64,000 nucleotides of DNA from Bhargavaea massiliensis (GCF_018390575.1 NZ_JAHBCJ010000003.1:248001-312000); one strand, 5' to 3'; counted from the first letter of the stretch, positions 33,866 to 42,593 are shown. The notes: generated by a model from the sequence alone, not told the origin. Made by a program: numbers and translations.

Positions 33866-33961
33866 CGCAGATTGTTTCCCTACGCCGGTCTTAACCAGAT
33901 CAGGTTCAAAGGGTCAGCGCCTAATGAGCGCACTCTCAACCGGCCACACCGGTCCCCCCAC
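33866..33961 (-). ncRNA. TPP riboswitch aptamer (thiYX operon)
   Basis: The minus strand carries the THI-box core: GGGG at the 5' side, TTGAGAGT in place of CTGAGA, ACCCTTTGAACCTGATCTGG, and GCGTAGGGAA near the 3' end. Confidence 0.97.
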
Positions 33962-34068
33962 ATGTCGGTATGAAGTTCTGGTCTATCATGTCATAAAAGC
34001 GAAGGACGTTCAAGATGGCTTTGAACGTGCAGGTGACGAAGGCTGCGCTTCAGGCGCCGTTTCTGCTG

Positions 34069-34827
34069 TTAATTCCCAAGCAGGACGCCTCCTGCGCAGC
34101 TTGCAACGAGCACCGTCAAGAAAACACCGGCCAGCACATAGTCCCGTCCGCAAACTTGGACCGGCTGATAAAATTCCTTTCGCCGCTCCCCGGTGAAGCC
34201 CCTCGCTTCCATTGCGAAGGCTGCGCGTTCGGCTTTCCGGACGGCTCCGGCGAGCATCGGGATCAGCAACCTTCTTGTGCCGGCAAGCCGCTGCCACCAG
34301 TGCCGGTCCTGGCCGATGCCGCGCAGGCGCTGGGCCTGACGGATCTGGGTGAGTTCGTCTTTAAGGACGGGCAGGAACTGGTAGCCGACCATCGTGCCGT
34401 AGGCGATCTTCGGCGGGATTTTCAGCTGCTGCATGAGGCTCATGACGAAGGTGACCGGGTTTGTCGTGAAAGCGAACAGCAGCGAAAGTGTCGAGAAGGC
34501 CATGACCCGGAAAGTCAGTGACCAGGCATGTGCCCACTGCTTGTCGGTGACATCGATGCCGGCAAATGATCCGATCACTTCACCGCCGCTGTCCGCCCCG
34601 AAGACGAGTGTCGTCCAAAGGTAGCCGACCGCGCCGAGCGTAAAGGGCAGCATCATGAGCGCCCAAAGCTTCCAGTTGATCCGGCTCATCGTCACCTGCA
34701 GGACGAGGATTCCGAGCCAGAATAGGAGCGGTGTCCACGGATTGAAAAAGAAGGCCATCGTGAGCATCGAGACGGTCACGATGATGAACTTGACCGATGG
34801 GTTCATGTCATGCAAAAGCCGGCTCAC
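34069..34827 (-). CDS. ykoC: ECF transporter transmembrane (T) subunit, YkoC
   Basis: The 252-residue protein is an ECF T component: 'MNPSVKFIIVTVSMLTMAFFFNPWTPLLF' at the N-terminus, several helices, and coupling segments 'RQAQRLRGIG' and 'ERAAFAMEARGFTGERR' that contain the conserved A-R-G signature. GTG 34827 follows AAAGGAG and overlaps the end of ykoD by 20 bases. It is the last gene of ykoFEDC, a hydroxymethylpyrimidine or thiamine uptake system. Confidence 0.92.
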   Translation of the reverse strand: MSRLLHDMNPSVKFIIVTVSMLTMAFFFNPWTPLLFWLGILVLQVTMSRINWKLWALMMLPFTLGAVGYLWTTLVFGADSGGEVIGSFAGIDVTDKQWAHAWSLTFRVMAFSTLSLLFAFTTNPVTFVMSLMQQLKIPPKIAYGTMVGYQFLPVLKDELTQIRQAQRLRGIGQDRHWWQRLAGTRRLLIPMLAGAVRKAERAAFAMEARGFTGERRKEFYQPVQVCGRDYVLAGVFLTVLVASCAGGVLLGN

Positions 34828-36235
34828 GGCGGTCCGCTCCTTTCGGCGGGAGAAGGTGGTGTGCGTCCAGCAGTGCCGGATCCTCCCACACATTCTCCGC
34901 ACTGAAATGCCCGGTCAGCCGGCCTTCTTTTATTAGAAGAATCGAGTCGGCAACGCCCTCTGCAAACTCCATGTCATGGGTGATGATCAGGAATGTGATG
35001 CCTTCCCGCGAACGCTCGTCAATCAAAGAAAACAGTTCCTGCAGGCCGGACGCGTCCTGTCCGGAAGTCGGCTCGTCCATGATAATGACCGGACGGTTGT
35101 CGGCGAGCATGGCACCGATTGCGACGCGGCGTTTTTGGCCGTGGCTGACCGAGAACGGATGGGCATCCCAGATAGGCTTCAGCTTCAGCCGTTTGGCGAG
35201 GTCGTCCAGCGTTTCTGTCGTGGCGAGGCCCGAGAAGGTCAGTTCGTCCCGGACGGAATTCGTGAGAAACAGGAATTCCGGCGACTGGGGGACGTAGCCG
35301 TTGCCGGGCGACCGGACGGTTCCTCCGTGTTTGTAAATGCCGCAAAGCGCCTTGGCGAGCGTTGATTTCCCGCTCCCGTTCGGCCCCGCGATAACAGCGA
35401 TCTCTCCTTCACTAACTTCGAATGAAAGAGGGGCTAGTAGCTGTTTTCCGCCGATATCAACCGACAGGTCCGAAACAGAGAGGGCAGGTCTGCCGGTCAT
35501 GCCGGAGGCGCGTTTTGGGAATGCAACCGGAGTTTTTGAATCGGCGGGATGATCCCCGATCATCTGTCCGTCTGGCCCAAGCGCAATCTCTCGTTCGAAG
35601 AATCCCTCCCACAGATCCAGCCGGTGCTCAACCGCGACAACCGTCAGGCCGGTCCGCTTCTGGAGCCCGTCCAGCCAACGGACAAAATTCCTGGCGGTCA
35701 GCGGGTCAAGGTGGGCGAGCGGCTCGTCCAGAAGAAGGACTTCCGGCTCCGCGATCAATGCGCAGGCGGTCGCGACCCGTTGCTTCTGGCCGCCGGACAG
35801 CGACTGGATGACCGAATGGCGGAATTCTGTGAGGCCGGTCATTGCCAGAACGTCTCCGATTTTTCGGTCCATATCGGAGCGGGGAACCCGAAGATTTTCC
35901 AGCGTGAAGGCAAGTTCCTCCTCGACGGTCGTCATGCAGAACTGTGAGTCCGGATCCTGGAAGACGGTCGCGATCAGCCGGTTGATCTCACCCGGCCGGT
36001 AGTCATCCGCCCGTTTCCCGAACAGCAGGATGTCTCCTTCGACGATGCCGTCGCAGTTAAGCGGATAAAGCCGGTTCAGCAGGTAAAGCAGGGTGCTTTT
36101 GCCGCAGCCGCTCGGCCCGCTGATGACGACCCGCTCGCCTCGTCGGATAGTGAACGTCAGACCGTTCAGCGTGTTTTCCTGGTCATCCGGAAAGCGGAAT
36201 GAAACGTCAGCAAGTGAGACTACCGGTTTATGCAC
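34808..36235 (-). CDS. ykoD: ECF transporter double ATPase, YkoD
   Basis: The 475-residue protein fuses two ABC ATPase domains. The first (about 1-230) has 'GPSGCGKST', 'LSGGQKQRVATACALI' and 'VLLLDEPLAHLD'. The second (about 260-475) has 'GPNGSGKST', 'VSHGQKRRVAIGAML' and 'VIIMDEPTSGQD'. It powers the ECF complex with YkoC and YkoE. GTG 36235 overlaps the ykoE stop. Confidence 0.93.
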   Translation of the reverse strand: MHKPVVSLADVSFRFPDDQENTLNGLTFTIRRGERVVISGPSGCGKSTLLYLLNRLYPLNCDGIVEGDILLFGKRADDYRPGEINRLIATVFQDPDSQFCMTTVEEELAFTLENLRVPRSDMDRKIGDVLAMTGLTEFRHSVIQSLSGGQKQRVATACALIAEPEVLLLDEPLAHLDPLTARNFVRWLDGLQKRTGLTVVAVEHRLDLWEGFFEREIALGPDGQMIGDHPADSKTPVAFPKRASGMTGRPALSVSDLSVDIGGKQLLAPLSFEVSEGEIAVIAGPNGSGKSTLAKALCGIYKHGGTVRSPGNGYVPQSPEFLFLTNSVRDELTFSGLATTETLDDLAKRLKLKPIWDAHPFSVSHGQKRRVAIGAMLADNRPVIIMDEPTSGQDASGLQELFSLIDERSREGITFLIITHDMEFAEGVADSILLIKEGRLTGHFSAENVWEDPALLDAHHLLPPKGADRREPAFA

Positions 36236-36809
36236 CGGCCCCACCCTGTTTCGTCCGCGAGATGGCATAACCGCGGAGCGCACCTGTGGCCAACAGTCCA
36301 TCAGCGAGATATTTGCCGCCGATCCCGGCAATGATGGCACCGCTCAGCACGCGAAGTGTGAACATGAGAAGCACGAACGACGGATCGAGCGCGGCATAGC
36401 CCGAGACAAAGTAGCCGTACACAAAGCTGAACACCGCAGCACCGGCACCTGCAAGCATCATGACTGCCAGGTTAAAGTGGCGGTAGCGGGTTGCGGCAAA
36501 TGCCGCTTCCGCGCCGAGGCCCTGAATGACCCCGGACAAAATCAGGCGCGGGCCGACCGCATTGCCGAGCATGACTTCGATGATTGCGGCAAGCGTTTCG
36601 GGAAGCAGCGCAGCTCCGGGTTTACGAATGATCGCCATCGCAAGGATGGAGACGATAAACCAGATGCCGAACATCCACTCATAGGCGATCGGCCCGATCA
36701 GCCCCGCCCAAATGTTGCCGAAGTGGACGGCGACAAGGTAAACGAGGCCGAAGACGACGCCGAACAGGGAGGCAAGCACGACTTCTTTGAGTTTCCAAGG
36801 CTGCCTCAT
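36228..36809 (-). CDS. ykoE: ECF transporter substrate-binding (S) subunit, YkoE
   Basis: The 193-residue integral membrane protein has about five or six helices ('KLKEVVLASLFGVVFGLVYLVAVHFGNIWAGLIGPIAYEWMFGIWFI') and a helix pair with 'GADAAFAATRYRHF'-like residues (GLGAEAAFAATRYRHF). This is the YkoE family, the S component recognising hydroxymethylpyrimidine or thiamine. ATG 36809 lies one base after the ykoF stop, with GAGGTG as ribosome site inside ykoF. Confidence 0.92.
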   Translation of the reverse strand: MRQPWKLKEVVLASLFGVVFGLVYLVAVHFGNIWAGLIGPIAYEWMFGIWFIVSILAMAIIRKPGAALLPETLAAIIEVMLGNAVGPRLILSGVIQGLGAEAAFAATRYRHFNLAVMMLAGAGAAVFSFVYGYFVSGYAALDPSFVLLMFTLRVLSGAIIAGIGGKYLADGLLATGALRGYAISRTKQGGAGA

Positions 36810-36810
36810 G

Positions 36811-37401
36811 TCAATTCACCTCGTGGGACGGGCTGTTGATGCTCATCGAGACCGTCATGACGAGGTGGCGGTGTTCCTCGGTGCGGGCATGTGTGAACGT
36901 TTCCTCATAGAAGTCGAACACGTCATGGATATCTCCGTGGATTCCGCTTGCGTAATGCATCGACTCATTGAATACGCCGCGCTCCTTTGCGCGCTCCACT
37001 TCACGGTAGATGACCGACATGTAATCCGGGTTGTTCATCGGATACAGCGCAAACTGCGACGATACATACTGCTTGGTCGTGTCGTTGTTCAGCGGCTCAT
37101 CTGGCTTGTCCAAGTACGCATCTCCCGCGGTGTCTCCCGGGCAGCCCGCGGAAAACGTCCCGTTCAGCGCCACATGCACGCCGGTTTTCGCAGCGTGGAG
37201 CGCCAGCGCCTTCGCCACGTTGAACACATGCACCTGCTTGCCGCGGATAACCGTCGACACATCATCCGTATGCATCCATAACGCAGATGTATCGACCTCC
37301 TCAAGCGCTCCTTTGATGACATCGATGAAATCATCGGTCATCGGGCTCAGCGTAAACCGGAACCCCACAATCGGACTGTTCCCACATTGCAGATCCTTCA
37401 T
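36811..37401 (-). CDS. ykoF: YkoF, thiamine/HMP-binding protein
   Basis: The 196-residue protein consists of two similar ferredoxin-like halves ('GFRFTLSPMTDDFIDVIKGALEEVD' and 'SSQFALYPMNNPDYMSVIYREVERAKERG'), as in B. subtilis YkoF, which binds thiamine and its pyrimidine. ATG 37401 follows AAAGGGG with nine bases between. It is the first gene behind the second TPP riboswitch. The neighbouring thiY operon holds the single-domain version of the same fold. Confidence 0.93.
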   Translation of the reverse strand: MKDLQCGNSPIVGFRFTLSPMTDDFIDVIKGALEEVDTSALWMHTDDVSTVIRGKQVHVFNVAKALALHAAKTGVHVALNGTFSAGCPGDTAGDAYLDKPDEPLNNDTTKQYVSSQFALYPMNNPDYMSVIYREVERAKERGVFNESMHYASGIHGDIHDVFDFYEETFTHARTEEHRHLVMTVSMSINSPSHEVN

Positions 37402-37430
37402 TTCTAACATCCCCTTTCTGAAAATGAACA

Positions 37431-37460
37431 CAAAAAAGCTGCACCCGTGAAGATGCAGCC
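37431..37460 (-). terminator. Riboswitch-controlled terminator ahead of ykoF
   Basis: On the minus strand GCTGCATC pairs with GGTGCAGC around TTCACG and is followed by TTTTTTG. It stands between the aptamer and ykoF. Confidence 0.85.
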
Positions 37461-37503
37461 GTGATTTCAGAAATGCCCATAAACAAAAAGGGCGCCATGA
37501 AAC

Positions 37504-37597
37504 TCGCCGCACTTCCTCACGCAGGTCCTAACCTGATCGAGTTCAAAGGGATCGGAGCAGCGCTCTCATCTCAGCCCAAACGGGCACCCCCAGTGCA
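37504..37597 (-). ncRNA. TPP riboswitch aptamer (ykoFEDC operon)
   Basis: The minus strand shows CTGGGGGTGCCCG, GGGCTGAGATGAGAG, TCCCTTTGAACTCGATCAGG and CCTGCGTGAGGAAGTG. The T loop reads GAACTCGATC where GAACCTGATC is usual. Confidence 0.97.
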
Positions 37598-37692
37598 ATG
37601 ACGTATGCAGTTTTTCGTGCTTCGGGATGGCCCCGATATATCCAGTGTAGGGGATGGACATGCGATTGTAAAGACACCCGGAAAATACGGGC

Positions 37693-38676
37693 TCAGTTTT
37701 CCGGAACTTTGCACGGAACCGCAGACCCGTAAAACTTGGCGCCTCCCTGAATGGCTTTTAAAGCTTCAGGGACAAGACGGGAGTGATGCAGAAAGGCGTG
37801 GATCACGCCCCGGAATTCCTCCAGCTCCGCGTTGCAACCGTTGGCGGAAAGAATTTCGTAGAGCAGCTTGCTGTCATCCTGCAAAGGGTCCAGGTCCCCG
37901 TAAGCAATATAGCAAGGAGGCACAGCCTTGGTTAAATCGTTCGAGAAACAGTCAAAATACGGGGCGTCTTTGTTTTCACCCAGATACATCCTTGTATACT
38001 CCAGCAGGTCATCCCGGCTTAACCCGTCATAGTCTCCGCCGAGTAAGCGCATCGACTTTGAATCTGTCAGCCCAAAAGCGCCGTAGTATAGAAGCAGGCA
38101 CCGCAAATAGGAAACATCGTTCGTTTGATCCCTTAAATAAAGCGCGGTACCCAACGATAAGTTGGCTCCGCCCGAATCTCCGGCAAGGGAAATGTCCTCT
38201 CCGTCAATTCCATACTCTTCCGCATGCTGCCTCAGCCATTCCACCATGAACGCACACTCTTCTATTTGCGTCGGATAGGGATACTCAGGAGCCAATCGGT
38301 AGTCGATCCCGATGACGACGGATCCCGTTTCCTCCATGAGCAGCCGCATGATTTTACTGTGTGTGTCCAGGTTGCCGACCACAAATCCGCCGCCGTGAAT
38401 AAAGACGATAGCTCCATTACCGATCCGGTTTTCCGGATAATGAAAGCGGATCGGGAGGGGACCGTGCGGGCCTTCGACCTCCAGATCAATCGTTTTGGCC
38501 GGCTCGGGTCCGCCCTCGTTCCAAAACTCTCTTTCCTTCTCGTAATTCCGTCTCATTTCCTCGATGGAGGATCCGGTCGAAAAGGCATCTTCCACAAGTT
38601 CATTTTGTTTAAGCAAGGCCTGGTGCATTTCGGGCGTCATTTTATCAAAGACATTGATTTTATTGAACGCCATCAT
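37693..38676 (-). CDS. Alpha/beta hydrolase, HSL-type acetyl esterase
   Basis: The 327-residue protein has the oxyanion motif 'FIHGGGFVVG' (HGGG), the nucleophile elbow 'LAGDSGGANLSLG', Asp in 'AYGDLDPLQDD' and His in 'GVIHAFLHHS', as in the hormone-sensitive-lipase family. It would hydrolyse a short-chain ester. ATG 38676 follows AAGGAGA. Its start overlaps the end of a 48-residue membrane protein gene, which in turn overlaps the ribosome site region of a BCCT transporter. An imported choline-type or betaine-type ester is a plausible substrate (inference). Confidence 0.88.
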   Translation of the reverse strand: MMAFNKINVFDKMTPEMHQALLKQNELVEDAFSTGSSIEEMRRNYEKEREFWNEGGPEPAKTIDLEVEGPHGPLPIRFHYPENRIGNGAIVFIHGGGFVVGNLDTHSKIMRLLMEETGSVVIGIDYRLAPEYPYPTQIEECAFMVEWLRQHAEEYGIDGEDISLAGDSGGANLSLGTALYLRDQTNDVSYLRCLLLYYGAFGLTDSKSMRLLGGDYDGLSRDDLLEYTRMYLGENKDAPYFDCFSNDLTKAVPPCYIAYGDLDPLQDDSKLLYEILSANGCNAELEEFRGVIHAFLHHSRLVPEALKAIQGGAKFYGSAVPCKVPEN

Positions 38677-38806
38677 GGTTGTCTCCTTCTGGGGCAGTGC
38701 CTTTTTCAAGCAGCAACTTGAGGTTCCAGACGATAAACAGAAGCATGCCGACCTGTAATACCTTTTCTGCGATCAGTTCCCATCCGCTCAAATAATAAAG
38801 ATCCAT
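38660..38806 (-). CDS. 48-residue single-span membrane protein between BCCT transporter and esterase
   Basis: ATG 38806 opens a 48-residue frame, 'MDLYYLSGWELIAEKVLQVG', continuing with the hydrophobic span 'MLLFIVWNLKLLL' and a polar tail. Its GGAGGA ribosome site lies in the last codons of the BCCT gene, and its stop overlaps the esterase start. Such coupling on both sides supports translation. I do not know the family. By analogy with small accessory subunits of other secondary transporters, such as MetS, it may assist the BCCT carrier. Confidence 0.72.
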   Translation of the reverse strand: MDLYYLSGWELIAEKVLQVGMLLFIVWNLKLLLEKGTAPEGDNHDGVQ

Positions 38807-38807
38807 G

Positions 38808-40394
38808 TTAGATTCCTCCCTGCATTTGGTGTTTATCTTTTCTGATCTGCCTGATAAACCCGGTAGCCATCAGGATAAAGAAGAACAGATATGGATAGGA
38901 CAAAGTGGTAGCCAGTGACTTTACGGCATTCAGGGCATCGTTTCCACCCAAAGTAGTTGCAAAAATACCAGTCAGGGCGATGACCGTGATAAGGATCACC
39001 CACACCGCACTTCTGACGGGGGCTGCCTCTTTGCCATCAGCATCTGTCATCCTGGCCAACGACAAAGCCGCACTTGTGATCGTAGTGGAAATGAACATGA
39101 TCAACAAAATAATCGTTGCAATTGAGGTGAGCGTCGGCCAGGGCATCGTCTGAAGGATCGCGAAGAACGTCATATCGGGACTTTCCATTGCGTGCTTTGC
39201 GATTTGTTCAGTGCCTAATATAGCGTCTAGCAGGGCAATCCCGCCAAACGCGGCGTGCCAGATCAGCATGAACAAGACCGGTATGGTCATGGTTGCGAAA
39301 GCGAATTGCCGGATTGTTCGTCCTTTTGAAATGGAGGCGATGAATACGCCCATGAAAGGCGTCCATGAAATCCACCACATATTATTGGAGACATCCCATG
39401 TGGTCGAATAGGTCGGATCAGCGCTGAAGAGGAACATTTCAAAGTTCCTCGGGAGAAGCTGGTCAATATAGGTCCCGAGAAGCTGGACAACCTGACTTAA
39501 GATATAGCGGGTCGGGCCGAAAAGGATCGCAAACAGCAAAATGGCAATGGCCAGATAGACGTTCCAATCGCCCAATACTTGCATGCCCTTGCCGACTTTC
39601 TTCGTTGTTGCGGCGAACAGACAGACAATCAGCAAAATCGCCAAGACTGCATAAGGCAACATCGCTTGAAAGGCCCCGCCGATATCGGCAACCTGGTTCA
39701 TCCCCGTGGCGATCTGGACACTGCCCAGTCCCATCGTGGCCGCAATCGTCATGCCCGAGCAGACAATAGCCAACACATTCATCGAATATTTGGTGGCAGG
39801 CACCCATTTGCGCTTCCCGAAACTCGTTTCAATGACATCTCCAGGCAAGTAACGGATATTGTGCTTTGAAACAAAATAGGCCATGATCAGTCCGGCAACA
39901 CTGAAGATTGCCCATACTGAGATGCCCCAATGGTAAAGCGCCGTCCCCATCGCTTCCCTGGCGGCCACCATCGTATTGGGAGCCTCAGTGCTGCCCGGGG
40001 ACAGATAATAAGCATAAAGAGGTTCGTTGACACCAAAGTAAATAATCCCGATGCCGATCGAAGAGGTAAACAACATCGCCAGCCAGGAAAAAAGACTATA
40101 TTCCGGCTTTGTATCCTTCCCGCCAATGACAATGGTCCCGTACTTGGAAATCCCAAGTGCCAATAACAGCCCCATACATAAAACAGGAATCATCATTGCA
40201 ACCCAACCGTACTGTGCTGCGAATAATGACTGAAGAAACGTCATGATCTTGGCAAGTGCACTTGGGCTAACCAAAGAAAAGATGGAAAAAAGCGCTGTGA
40301 TTGAAGCTGAAACGATGAACATGGCAGTGAATATTTTTGGCTTGCCTTTCACTTTCTCTATGACTTTCTGCTTTACAATGATCTCTCCGGACAT
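38808..40394 (-). CDS. BCCT family transporter (choline/betaine/carnitine type)
   Basis: The 528-residue protein has about twelve transmembrane segments and the BCCT core 'SWLAMLFTSSIGIGIIYFGVNEPLYAYYL' with 'YHWGISVWAIFSVAGLIMAYF' and 'MWWISWTPFMGVFIASISKGRTIRQF'. The usual 'GMGIG' after the first conserved segment reads SIGIG, so ion coupling may differ (inference). ATG 40394 follows AAGGAGATGAGAGC. A sigma-54 promoter lies 134 bases upstream, suggesting induction by substrate, not by osmotic stress. Confidence 0.9.
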   Translation of the reverse strand: MSGEIIVKQKVIEKVKGKPKIFTAMFIVSASITALFSIFSLVSPSALAKIMTFLQSLFAAQYGWVAMMIPVLCMGLLLALGISKYGTIVIGGKDTKPEYSLFSWLAMLFTSSIGIGIIYFGVNEPLYAYYLSPGSTEAPNTMVAAREAMGTALYHWGISVWAIFSVAGLIMAYFVSKHNIRYLPGDVIETSFGKRKWVPATKYSMNVLAIVCSGMTIAATMGLGSVQIATGMNQVADIGGAFQAMLPYAVLAILLIVCLFAATTKKVGKGMQVLGDWNVYLAIAILLFAILFGPTRYILSQVVQLLGTYIDQLLPRNFEMFLFSADPTYSTTWDVSNNMWWISWTPFMGVFIASISKGRTIRQFAFATMTIPVLFMLIWHAAFGGIALLDAILGTEQIAKHAMESPDMTFFAILQTMPWPTLTSIATIILLIMFISTTITSAALSLARMTDADGKEAAPVRSAVWVILITVIALTGIFATTLGGNDALNAVKSLATTLSYPYLFFFILMATGFIRQIRKDKHQMQGGI

Positions 40395-40527
40395 GCTCTC
40401 ATCTCCTTAATAGGTAGCGGTTTAGTAGAAGTGCACGGTTCTGGCAAATGCTCAACACGATTAATCAACTGAAGTTTATGTATGTGGCGGGCTAACCTCC
40501 CCAATCAGCATTCCTGCTTCTATGAAA

Positions 40528-40543
40528 TGCAAGAATTGTGCCA
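40528..40543 (-). promoter_or_regulatory. Sigma-54 promoter of the BCCT operon
   Basis: On the minus strand TGGCACAATTCTTGCA fits TGGCACR-N4-TTGCW at every defined position. It drives the BCCT, small protein and esterase genes. Confidence 0.88.
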
Positions 40544-40614
40544 CACAACAAGTTGATTATCTTTCATTAATTATCAGACTAATTAGATGCTTTACCGGTG
40601 GTGAATGAGTTGCG

Positions 40615-40655
40615 TTTGACTCAAAATAAGTGTGAAAGTAATCGGTTTTGACTCA
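40615..40655 (-). promoter_or_regulatory. Possible activator sites for the sigma-54 promoter
   Basis: TTTGACTCA occurs at 40615-40623 and 40647-40655, 32 bases apart (about three turns) and 70-115 bases upstream of the -24 element, where enhancer-binding activators bind. Confidence 0.5.
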
Positions 40656-40907
40656 GATGACTTTGTGGTGGTTTATGGAATGTGGGGTCAAAGCACTGGA
40701 TTTTGGCAATATTTGTTGCCCTTGGGCCCGCTTTGCTGACGGCATTTTTCCAAGAACCAGGTCCTCTGATGCGAGACAGGAAGCATGCTGTCGATTCGGC
40801 GCGTTTCATGTGGAAATTATTCGAATTATTCGGTCTTTAGTTCTATATTTTCATAGGAAAGCGAATGCTATGATTAAAAAAATAAATGGGAAATTTATCA
40901 TGGGTAA

Positions 40908-41066
40908 ATGGCGGCGGCCGAGGGGCTGTCCCAAGTGGTCGGACAGGGTCGCAACTTGGGTTTAAAGGAATACAGGAAGCTGCTTGAACTGGAGTTTGTT
41001 CGACAGGGCCTGCCTGATTATGCTCAGGGGTGCTGCAACAGCCGGAAGATCACGGATCACAGTTAA
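40908..41066 (+). CDS. Possible 52-residue protein, unrecognised
   Basis: ATG 40908 opens 52 codons ('MAAAEGLSQVVGQGRNLGLK' and onward) with coding-like third positions, ending 24 bases before the next gene. The ribosome site is weak and I recognise no family. It may be a small partner of the following frameshifted gene, or a degraded remnant of a longer one. The remainder of 40395-40907 holds the sigma-54 control region and nothing else I can support. Confidence 0.35.
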   Translation: MAAAEGLSQVVGQGRNLGLKEYRKLLELEFVRQGLPDYAQGCCNSRKITDHS

Positions 41067-41090
41067 AGAATGGAGAGGGGACTACCGGAA

Positions 41091-42496
41091 ATGAATGTGG
41101 AATCGGCTCGTCGGAGGCAAGCAATACGGCTATCCGGAATAGAGGAATGGAATCCGGCGGGTGTGGAGGATGCATTGGTCTCCCCGCTCAGAATGAACTT
41201 TGTCAACCAGGCGGTGAATCTGTATTCGGGCGAGTTTTCGCTGGAAGATGGTCCGGACGTGTTTCAGCTTCATGGACAAGTTACGCTTAAATGGTATCCG
41301 GAAATGAAGATTGAGTGGGTCGGGAACCTGGCCGATATCGGGATTCCTGCTGAGAAAGCGGGCAATCTGTTGGTGGAATCTGTTTTCCGCACGTTCCGGA
41401 TCAAGACACCGACCGGTTTTCAGGGAGAAGCGTTCATTAACCGCTTTAACATGGAACGGGCCGAGTTGGCAGGGTCCGTCAAGGAATCATTCAGCCAGCC
41501 ATTCCGGCCGGCCGAGCGCGTACATTTCTCTGTCGTGAACTTTTACGGGACAGCCGGTGAACCGATCCGATATCTGAATTCCATTTACAGGGGAAGGCTT
41601 CGGGCCCGTTACGGGGCGTATAGGCTCACATTCGATCAGGTCCATAACTACGATGAAATGTATCGCAGTCTGGATGAACTGGGCGGTTACGGGGTGACAC
41701 ACGCGGGCCTGATTGAACGGACGGACAGGCAGCCGGCCGACCCGAAGACGATCAATGAACTGATCGAGGCGCTGAATTGGGTCCTGTCCTTTAACGCGGG
41801 CCGGTCCGTCGGCATTTGCAGCATCCATGGCAATGACACACATGGGGGCGTGTTCAAACAGTACCGGATGCCGGCAGTCGACAGTTGGAGAAACGAGGCC
41901 AACTGGTGTCCCGGAGTTGAGAATGACCCGGAGGACAAACTGGGGCGCCTGGTGGAAAGCGTGATGGAAAAATTCACGATTCCACATTGGCAACAGACGT
42001 TGCCGCGGCTTCTGCAGTGGTATCTCAGTGCAAAAACGGCGGGCTTCATGGAAAACCGGCTTGTGTCTGTTCATGCCGCATTGTGAAGCTTGCATGGAAA
42101 GTGCTTGTCGAGGAAAAAAAGATCCTATCCGCGCAGGAGTTCGAACGATTTCCGGTTGATATGCAGATCCGTCGGCTTCTCCAGTTCTGCGCCATCCCGA
42201 CAGCCTTCCCGCGGCACACAATCCGTGTCGGCGGCTACGCGGACGGTCCGCAGCTGATTGCCGCGTATTATAAGGAAACGCTCCATGCGAACCGACGCAA
42301 TCTCCAGGCCCTGAGCGACCGGGACAAGGAGGCCATCCTCCAGCTCGGCATCCAGTACCTTGAACTTGCGCTCCTTCATTTGATGGGGTACACCGGCCAA
42401 TACAACAACTTGTTGGTCGGCGGTGAACGCTCCGGCAGACTGGAGACGGTTCCATGGATAAAGAGGCCGGAGAACAGTACGGTAAAGCAAAGCTGA
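41091..42496 (+). pseudogene. Frameshifted protein with an Apea/HEPN-like C-terminal domain
   Basis: The first frame runs from ATG 41091 to TGA 42086 ('VSVHAAL'-stop). The coding sequence continues in another frame from about 42075 ('KLAWKVLVEEKKILSAQEFE') to 42496. A single missing base near 42083-42086 would join them into about 468 residues. The C-terminal part, with 'DMQIRRLLQFCAIPT' and 'LQLGIQYLELALLHLMGYTGQYNN', resembles Apea-type HEPN domains. The R-x4-6-H RNase motif is replaced by 'KETLH'. Function is unknown. Confidence 0.65.
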
Positions 42497-42593
42497 GATT
42501 TCTGGAGAAATGAGAGATGAGATGCAAACAGCGGCGGGGACGGCGGTGCGCGACAAGCGACCGACGTCCTCGCTTTTGCCGTGATCAGGCCTG

